A stretch of 12,948 nt of DNA, from contig JAFGJC010000133.1 in the NCBI GenBank assembly GCA_016929305.1, positions 1-12,948 on the forward strand, read 5' to 3'. A program made the position numbers and the translations under genes. This document shows, piece by piece, positions 8,484-12,948 of the stretch (position 1 is its first letter; each line of letters opens with the position of its first letter). Under the pieces are notes generated by a model. It worked only from the letters and a program-made list of their open reading frames with translations, was not told the DNA's origin and did no database searches. This DNA is from a candidate division CSSED10-310 bacterium (GTDB lineage: Bacteria > CSSED10-310 > JAFGJC01).

Positions 8484-9551
8484 TTATTTTTTGTTGCCTG
8501 ATTTGGCAAGTATATTTTCTTCGGGTTTATATCCGCGGAGAAAACGCGAGAGCGCTTTGGCGGAACGGCATCTCTTGAAGAGTGATCTTTCTGCATTTTG
8601 AAAGCCAGTATCTCCCAGTATGACTTCGCCGACAATATCAAAGGCAAGTTTTTTCGTGATGATTTCAGCTTTATATGCAGCAACAGTTTCCGAAGCAAGT
8701 TTAGCTCTTTCATCTGCGATTTCCAGTAATCTTTGATCGTGGGGTTTATGGCCATCGATCACTACGATATTGTAATAACCGCCAACACCTATGTTGTTTG
8801 TAGATGCCAGGTTTGTTGCATAAATTATTGAGACCATTGATTCAACCGGATCGAGGTGATCACGTCGTTCCTGAACGGTCTTTGCTGAAACGAAATCGGC
8901 AAATGCGAGATCGGAGGTGTCCTGACCGGAGCCTATGGATTGAAAAACAGCTTGAACGGGTTCATAGGAAAACGTCATCATATTGAAGTAAAATATTCTG
9001 AAACCCTGCTCCGGTTCATACCCGGAAAGAATACCCCGATTTACATACAAAAAACTCAATTGAGGATAACGACCTCTCCACGTCATCGCAGCTTGCGCAT
9101 CATCAATAATCTCTTTTTGCTGTATTTCGGTTTTGCCTTTATCACCCATATAGAATCCTCTGATGAGATCAGCACCCGTGAACCCATAGCGGTGTTTTAG
9201 AAATTCGTCCACATGCCTGCGTTTCATCTCGGATAAGTTTTCAAAAATGCCATCTGCAATATTCTGGATTGTCATGAATTTTTTAGAAGTCATGCGTTGT
9301 TTTTTCCGGCGCATCGCTTCTTCTCTCAACATATTGTATGCAGCGGTTTTTATTTCCTCGCTGACGGCACTGGTTCCGGATCCGCCATACGCAGCAACGA
9401 CACCGTATTCATTTTGGATTTCGGGAGGTATTATCGTTTGGATTTTATCACCGACATCGCCCTTACGTGACATGTCTCCCCAGCTGACTTGTTCATCGCA
9501 TACCATAGCACCGGAATATTCGTTGAAACGGATAGCATTGACCACTGTCAT
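8484..9551 (-). CDS. Proteasome-like Ntn hydrolase with intact Thr/Asp/Lys (predicted active subunit)
   Basis: A 355-residue protein. The N-terminus MTVVNAIRFNEYSGAMVCDE matches the first strands of proteasome beta subunits, HslV and Anbu. Removing Met1 would expose Thr2 as the nucleophile with no propeptide. Asp19 fits Asp17 of the proteasome, and Lys36 in GDKIQTII fits Lys33. VVAAYGGSG (51-59) is the usual Gly-rich strand, and SIGSGQDTSDLAF (205-217) matches the GSG loop (Ser129 position). The Asp166/Ser169 region reads NNIGVGG (252-258), so those two positions are not conserved. An insert of roughly 70 residues (about 85-155, with YGFTGADLIRG at 122-132) and a C-terminal extension ending in FLRGYK (337-342) make it much longer than HslV (about 175) or Anbu (about 240). 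The ATG overlaps the stop of the inactive paralogue by ATGA, and AAAGGAG lies about 10 bases upstream. Confidence 0.8.
   Translation of the reverse strand: MTVVNAIRFNEYSGAMVCDEQVSWGDMSRKGDVGDKIQTIIPPEIQNEYGVVAAYGGSGTSAVSEEIKTAAYNMLREEAMRRKKQRMTSKKFMTIQNIADGIFENLSEMKRRHVDEFLKHRYGFTGADLIRGFYMGDKGKTEIQQKEIIDDAQAAMTWRGRYPQLSFLYVNRGILSGYEPEQGFRIFYFNMMTFSYEPVQAVFQSIGSGQDTSDLAFADFVSAKTVQERRDHLDPVESMVSIIYATNLASTNNIGVGGYYNIVVIDGHKPHDQRLLEIADERAKLASETVAAYKAEIITKKLAFDIVGEVILGDTGFQNAERSLFKRCRSAKALSRFLRGYKPEENILAKSGNKK
9548..9551 (-). other. ATGA stop-start overlap of the two proteasome-like genes
   Basis: The TGA of the inactive subunit (9548-9550) overlaps the ATG of the active subunit (9549-9551). This arrangement favours re-initiation and balanced synthesis, as expected for two subunits of one complex. 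Confidence 0.9.
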
Positions 9552-10609
9552 CTGCTTCTTTCTCCTTTTGGCAGGGTTACGGAATTTTTATAACCTCTTA
9601 GAAAATGTTCCAAAGCATTCCTGTCGGTCACGGCTTTAAAAAACTTTTCCTCGATATCATTATGATCGTGTTTCCCCCAAATTAACGCTTTGATGAATTC
9701 AAGCGAATTTTTCTTTGGGAGGTATCCATGAACAGATGCTGTTACAATTTCCTGTGCCAGTTTTGCGGGGTGTCCGGAAAACTCCATAAATCTCTCATTA
9801 TGTTTGGCTGTTTTACCGTTTATGATGATCATTTCGGGATAACCGCCCACTTCATGATTAAATCTCGAAGCGGCTTCCAAAGCTTCTATAAGAGCGAACA
9901 GCGCTTCTTCACAACTCATGCCCTGCCGTCTTTGGACCAGGTCTCTCTTTCTGAAAATATCAATAAACGCCAGATTGGCAGCATCACTCCCTTTGCCAAT
10001 ACTCTCGAATAGTCCAGAACCAAGAAAAATGTTGCCCAGACCGCCGCTCCATTCGTACCAATGGAAACCATTAACGGGATCAATTCCTGCAATGATTGCT
10101 TCAACATCGAAAATGGGTTTCGTTTGAGATGATTGTTCATCGTATTTAATCCATTTCAGAGCATCTTTTCGAACCGTTTCCTGCTGAATGTCAATCTTTT
10201 CTCCCTCGACCTCAAAATATCCCCGATTTAAATCATCAACTGTAAAACCGTATGTAAAGTTCAACTGGCAATCGATTCGTTTTCTGATAACTTTTTCGAT
10301 TTCGGAGACTGCGATTTCGGCAATATCTTTCAATGTTTTGATTGATTTGTCTTGTTTGGAAGCTGAAGATTTACCGATGAATGATTTCAAAGACTGCTGA
10401 GCTTGGAGAACCGCTTCATATGTAATGGAAGGGTCGCCTTCAATACCAATGACAGCTTCAATACCGGTTGAGTCAGAGAATTCAGCAGTCAAAAGGTTTT
10501 GCAGGTTATCGAGCGACAAGGTCCGCCTGCTGCCTCTTCGCCAAAATTCCTCATCTGCCAGAAGCGCTCCTGACCAATCATTTATCTGAATTAGATTTAC
10601 CAGGGCCAT
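9548..10609 (-). CDS. Proteasome-like Ntn-hydrolase paralogue, predicted catalytically inactive subunit
   Basis: 353 residues, alignable along its whole length with the next gene's product. The shared N-terminal frame reads (A/T)-x-VN-x-I-x-x-N-x-x-SGA-x-x-x-DE. Three positions tied to catalysis differ. Residue 2 is Ala instead of Thr. The Lys33-equivalent is Asn35 (LDNLQNLL against GDKIQTII). The GSG serine is Lys206 (SIGKGSDAANLAF). Asp19 is kept. The insert motif YGFTVDDLNRG (120-130), the VGGYPEMIIING strand (254-265) and the C-terminal FLRGYK (336-341) are conserved, so the fold is under selection. It is probably a structural or regulatory partner of the active subunit, as alpha subunits are in proteasomes, though by sequence it is a beta-like paralogue. 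GGAGGT lies 6-7 bases before the ATG at 10607-10609. It starts 21 bases after the M20 gene and overlaps the active subunit gene by 4 bases. Confidence 0.8.
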   Translation of the reverse strand: MALVNLIQINDWSGALLADEEFWRRGSRRTLSLDNLQNLLTAEFSDSTGIEAVIGIEGDPSITYEAVLQAQQSLKSFIGKSSASKQDKSIKTLKDIAEIAVSEIEKVIRKRIDCQLNFTYGFTVDDLNRGYFEVEGEKIDIQQETVRKDALKWIKYDEQSSQTKPIFDVEAIIAGIDPVNGFHWYEWSGGLGNIFLGSGLFESIGKGSDAANLAFIDIFRKRDLVQRRQGMSCEEALFALIEALEAASRFNHEVGGYPEMIIINGKTAKHNERFMEFSGHPAKLAQEIVTASVHGYLPKKNSLEFIKALIWGKHDHNDIEEKFFKAVTDRNALEHFLRGYKNSVTLPKGERSR

Positions 10610-10630
10610 GAATTACCTCCAAATCTCGAA

Positions 10631-11878
10631 CTAGATTGTGAGATCAATTGCAATCAGACAGATAAGGTGGGTAAATGTCACAAGTTGTTCAATATCGACA
10701 AATTCATTTGCCATATGAAATGCAGTATCGTCGCCCGGACCAAAACCCACAGCGAGTATCCCGTGCTGGTTCATACCCTTTGCGAAAGTACCACCGCCCA
10801 GTCCAAAAGGTTCCGGAGTAAAATCGAAATAAGTTCGCGCGTTTTCCTGAATGGATTTTACCAGTAAATTGTCGGGGTTGATGGCATGAGGTAATGTCCC
10901 GTCAGCGAGGGTTACCTCGAAATCATCAGAAACCTTCATGGAAAGTGCTTTTATTTCCTGTCGCACACTTTCCGGGGTTTGTCCAGGTACTATCCGAATA
11001 TCGATATCACAATAGCACTCACTGGGCACAATGTTGGCTGCGGCACCACCTCGTATTTCACCAACATTTACACTTGGATGCCGGAGAATAGGATCTGTCT
11101 CGTGCAAAAGCGTATACTTTTCAAAGATCGCCAGAAAATTCGCCATCTTGTTGATGGCATTCACACCAAGATGCGGCGTTGATCCATGGGCTTGCTTGCC
11201 TTTGGCTTTTACATTAATCACTAATCTGCCCTTTTCGGCGATATCGATTTTATGCATGTTTTCACCAATATCTGGAATAATAGCATATGTGGGATCGATA
11301 TGATTTTCCTGCATGAGATAATGAATGCCATAATCTTCGCCGTCCGGATCGGAAGCTTCCTCATCAGCCAGAGCAGAAATTTGTAATTCTCCCTGAATTG
11401 CATCGTCACCGATAATATCCTTCATGATCTTACCCGCGATCATGGAAGATGCCAGGGGACCTTTGTTGTCCAAAACACCTCTGCCATAAATCTTGCCATC
11501 TCGCTCAGTCATTACAAATGGATCTGTATCCCAGCCTGAACCTGGAGGTACAATATCCATGTGACATGCCATAAAGAGTTTTTTATCAGATGCGATGTTC
11601 TTGCCAATTTTGCCTACGACATTGGGCCGCCCATTGGTTTTCTCGAAGACTTGATAGGGAATCCCCCAATTATCAAATTCCCGTTTCACGATTTCAGCAA
11701 CCTTCCACTCTTCACCTCTGATCGTAAGATAATCAAAATCCGGAAGTTTACTGGTAGGAACATTGACTGTCTTTTGCGCAACCATTTCAGCAAGAATACG
11801 GAGAATATCAGTTCTCACGAAAGGCGTGTTCTCTTTGAAATAGTTGTTAATCTTTTCCTTCAAAACCCGCTTGTTCAT
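10631..11878 (-). CDS. M20-family metallopeptidase (ArgE/DapE/CPG2/PepV-like)
   Basis: A 415-residue, complete protein with no signal peptide. It has the di-zinc site of M20 enzymes: CHMDIVPPG (His106 ligand, Asp108), GRGVLDNKGPL (132-142, bridging Asp137), ADEEASD (171-177, Glu173 as base and Glu174 as ligand), IPDIGE (Asp203) and FHMANEFV (His388 ligand). KQAHGSTPH (228-236) lies in the lid/dimerisation domain and supplies the usual trans-acting His231. The family removes N-acyl groups or cleaves dipeptides, tripeptides and gamma- or isopeptide-like amides, in the cytosol. The exact substrate cannot be read here. A strong ribosome site, GAAGGAG, lies 7 bases before the ATG at 11876-11878. 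The gene sits directly upstream of the two proteasome-like genes (21-base gap), so it likely processes a small product of the same pathway rather than serving arginine or lysine synthesis. Confidence 0.92.
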   Translation of the reverse strand: MNKRVLKEKINNYFKENTPFVRTDILRILAEMVAQKTVNVPTSKLPDFDYLTIRGEEWKVAEIVKREFDNWGIPYQVFEKTNGRPNVVGKIGKNIASDKKLFMACHMDIVPPGSGWDTDPFVMTERDGKIYGRGVLDNKGPLASSMIAGKIMKDIIGDDAIQGELQISALADEEASDPDGEDYGIHYLMQENHIDPTYAIIPDIGENMHKIDIAEKGRLVINVKAKGKQAHGSTPHLGVNAINKMANFLAIFEKYTLLHETDPILRHPSVNVGEIRGGAAANIVPSECYCDIDIRIVPGQTPESVRQEIKALSMKVSDDFEVTLADGTLPHAINPDNLLVKSIQENARTYFDFTPEPFGLGGGTFAKGMNQHGILAVGFGPGDDTAFHMANEFVDIEQLVTFTHLICLIAIDLTI

Positions 11879-11924
11879 TACGTGGCTCCTTCTAAAAATG
11901 AAACATAGTTGTTACGACGGTCCG

Positions 11925-11953
11925 ATATTATCTCAGGTGTCAAAGGAGGTCAA
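11925..11953 (-). promoter_or_regulatory. Predicted sigma70-type promoter for the M20-proteasome-like-ligase unit
   Basis: On the minus strand, TTGACC (11948-11953) is followed after exactly 17 bases by TAATAT (11925-11930). That is 5 of 6 matches at -35 and a close -10. Transcription would start near 11918, leaving a leader of about 40 bases that includes the GAAGGAG ribosome site of the M20 gene. It lies downstream of a possible terminator of the first ligase gene. It was found by eye and is untested. Confidence 0.55.
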
Positions 11954-11994
11954 ACGGCTTGATCTCCCTGCTTTGTCGGTTTGTTAAATGGCGC

Positions 11995-12016
11995 AAAAAG
12001 GAACGATGCCGTTTCC
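11995..12016 (-). terminator. Possible weak terminator after ATP-grasp copy A
   Basis: On the minus strand, GGAAACG-GCAT-CGTTCC forms a short stem (six pairs with one bulged A), followed by TTTTTG. It starts about 14 bases after the TAG of the upstream ligase gene. The stem is short, so read-through is likely. Together with the promoter just downstream it could give the upstream ligase and the downstream four genes different expression levels. Confidence 0.4.
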
Positions 12017-12030
12017 ATTGACACGGATGT

Positions 12031-12948
12031 CTAATCAGGATTGACGACACAAAAACTGACTAGAGCACCCCCTGCGGAAATATTGATGATACTTGAATCA
12101 GAAGTTCGACAGAATCCGCCACCAAACTTTCCATTGAAAGTAAAAAAATTGACGTTGATTTTTTTAGGTTCCCAATGGAGTTCACCATCTTTGACAACAG
12201 GAAATTCCTTCTCGGGGATTTTCACATATTCCTGAACGACATATGGCGATTTCAAGGCATTTGCTAGAGCATCATCCCATCCACTCAAATCGGTATCCCT
12301 GCCAATGATGACACCTTTACCTCCATACTCCGCATTCGGTTTGAGAACGAATAATCTGCGATTTCTTCGGATATAAGGAATCATATCAATTTCATCGCCC
12401 ATATACATCGTTTTGCGTTCTTTTACGATCCGGGTCCAGGGGAGATGGTTGTTAAGAACAACTCGTTCCTCAGGTGTGAACAACCACTCCGTATGTTCAT
12501 TTGTCATTACTTCCAATAAATTTTTATTATCACCGAGTTTCGAACTGAATGGATTGACAATAACAACATTTCCGTCTTCATACGCAGTTACAACCGGTTT
12601 TGCTTCTTCTGAATATTTTGAGTAGTCAGCTAAAATTCCTCTTCGATAAATCAGATCGATTTTCTGCCCATTTTTGGTGAGGGCATCACCATCATACTCA
12701 CACGACCAAGGGTCGGTGAAAATTGATTCGTAGCCCTCTTCCTGGAACATTTCAGCAAAAAGTTTAAATTCTTCAACATTGGCGACATCAGGATTGCCCA
12801 TCACAGCTATTGAAGGCTTACCGGCTTTTCCGTGATCCTTCCATGCTGCCTTAAGCGTTTTTAATACTCGCGGTCGATAGGGGTCGTAAATAAGGGAGTG
12901 TTTTTTTCCGAATTCTTTGTAGACTTCCATTTTATTTAATGCCATCCA
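12031..12948 (-). CDS. Circularly permuted ATP-grasp ligase, copy A (5' end beyond window)
   Basis: The visible C-terminal 305 residues align throughout with residues from about 163 of copy B. The shared landmarks, numbered from the first Met at 12945, are DLIYRRG (97-103), LFTPEE (155-160), the PWTR...RKTM block (169-180), FVLKPNAEYGGKGV (199-212), YVVQEYV (235-241), the R-T-S loop and INISAGG (287-293). They mark the ATP-binding Lys and Gly-rich loop, the hinge and the terminal metal-binding loop. The frame stays open to the window edge (a Trp codon precedes that Met), and copy B has about 160 more N-terminal residues including the E-x-N-x-D motif. The real start is therefore almost certainly outside. 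Substrates are unknown; as a paralogue of copy B it probably acts on a related or sequential step. The stop is TAG at 12031-12033, and 152 bases separate it from the M20 gene. Confidence 0.85.
   Translation of the reverse strand, partial: WMALNKMEVYKEFGKKHSLIYDPYRPRVLKTLKAAWKDHGKAGKPSIAVMGNPDVANVEEFKLFAEMFQEEGYESIFTDPWSCEYDGDALTKNGQKIDLIYRRGILADYSKYSEEAKPVVTAYEDGNVVIVNPFSSKLGDNKNLLEVMTNEHTEWLFTPEERVVLNNHLPWTRIVKERKTMYMGDEIDMIPYIRRNRRLFVLKPNAEYGGKGVIIGRDTDLSGWDDALANALKSPYVVQEYVKIPEKEFPVVKDGELHWEPKKINVNFFTFNGKFGGGFCRTSDSSIINISAGGALVSFCVVNPD

Noticed and set aside
8450..8755. 101-residue minus-strand open frame overlapping the active proteasome-like gene
   Set aside because: It lies in another frame of a well-supported gene, has no recognisable motif, and its start is inside that gene.
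8484..9551. Calling the active subunit HslV or Anbu outright
   Set aside because: The protein is about 355 residues with a large insert and a C-terminal extension. HslU is absent, and the classic Anbu partners (alpha-E, transglutaminase-like) are not seen. It is kept as a related but separate group.
9548..10609. The Ala2 proteasome-like gene as a decaying pseudogene
   Set aside because: It has no frameshift or stop, a strong ribosome site, a 4-base overlap with its partner, and conserved non-catalytic motifs. That fits a maintained inactive subunit.
6974..12016. Shared GGAAACGG in the two intergenic hairpins as a regulatory repeat of the cluster
   Set aside because: The match is only eight bases and a similar string also occurs inside coding sequence near 8255, so chance is the simpler explanation.
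12031..12945. Treating the ATG at 12945 as the true start of ATP-grasp copy A
   Set aside because: The frame is open to the window edge and the paralogue carries about 160 further N-terminal residues with the E-x-N-x-D metal motif, so this is an internal Met of a cut gene.

Overview
The window reads as chromosome from a Gram-negative, moderately AT-rich bacterium whose phylum I cannot fix. The diderm inference rests on a lipoprotein with a SurA-like N-terminus placed directly behind mfd. The small ribosomal protein bTHX and the C-terminal motif of the TPR protein would fit a deltaproteobacterial-grade lineage or a candidate phylum, but that is an impression only. All genes but one run on the minus strand, coding is dense, and no gap between genes exceeds about 160 bases. 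I see no mobile elements, tRNA or rRNA genes, or CRISPR arrays.

Left part (1-6685). A partial SurA-like lipoprotein gene overlaps the 3' end of a full-length mfd (transcription-repair coupling factor) by 14 bases. Divergent from mfd is a small HExxH zincin-type metallopeptidase on the plus strand. It converges on a 590-residue multi-span GT-C/GT39-like glycosyltransferase. Upstream of that lies a 161-residue TPR protein. These look like ordinary chromosomal genes. A 36-codon gene at 6816-6926 encodes ribosomal protein bTHX.

Right part (6974-12948) is the interesting region: a minus-strand cluster of five genes. In transcription order it encodes: a circularly permuted ATP-grasp ligase (glutathionylspermidine-synthase-like, cut by the window edge); an M20 metallopeptidase with its metal ligands intact; a proteasome-like Ntn-hydrolase paralogue in which the nucleophile Thr, the Lys33-equivalent and the GSG serine are all replaced; a second paralogue that keeps Thr, Asp, Lys and GSG; and a second, full-length circularly permuted ATP-grasp ligase. 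The two proteasome-like genes overlap by ATGA, and both proteins are about 350 residues, much longer than HslV or Anbu. A possible terminator and a good sigma70-type promoter (TTGACC-17-TAATAT) lie between the first ligase and the M20 gene, so the last four genes may have their own transcription start. A strong hairpin follows the last ligase.

Working hypothesis (inference): the two ligases make an amide- or peptide-linked product or protein modification. The active/inactive proteasome-like pair forms a heteromeric chamber that hydrolyses such conjugates or modified proteins, and the M20 enzyme trims the released small peptides or acyl-amino acids. The set resembles the known association of Anbu proteasome homologues with circularly permuted ATP-grasp proteins. 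It differs in having paired live/dead subunits, two ligases and an M20 peptidase, and in having no alpha-E or transglutaminase gene inside the window.
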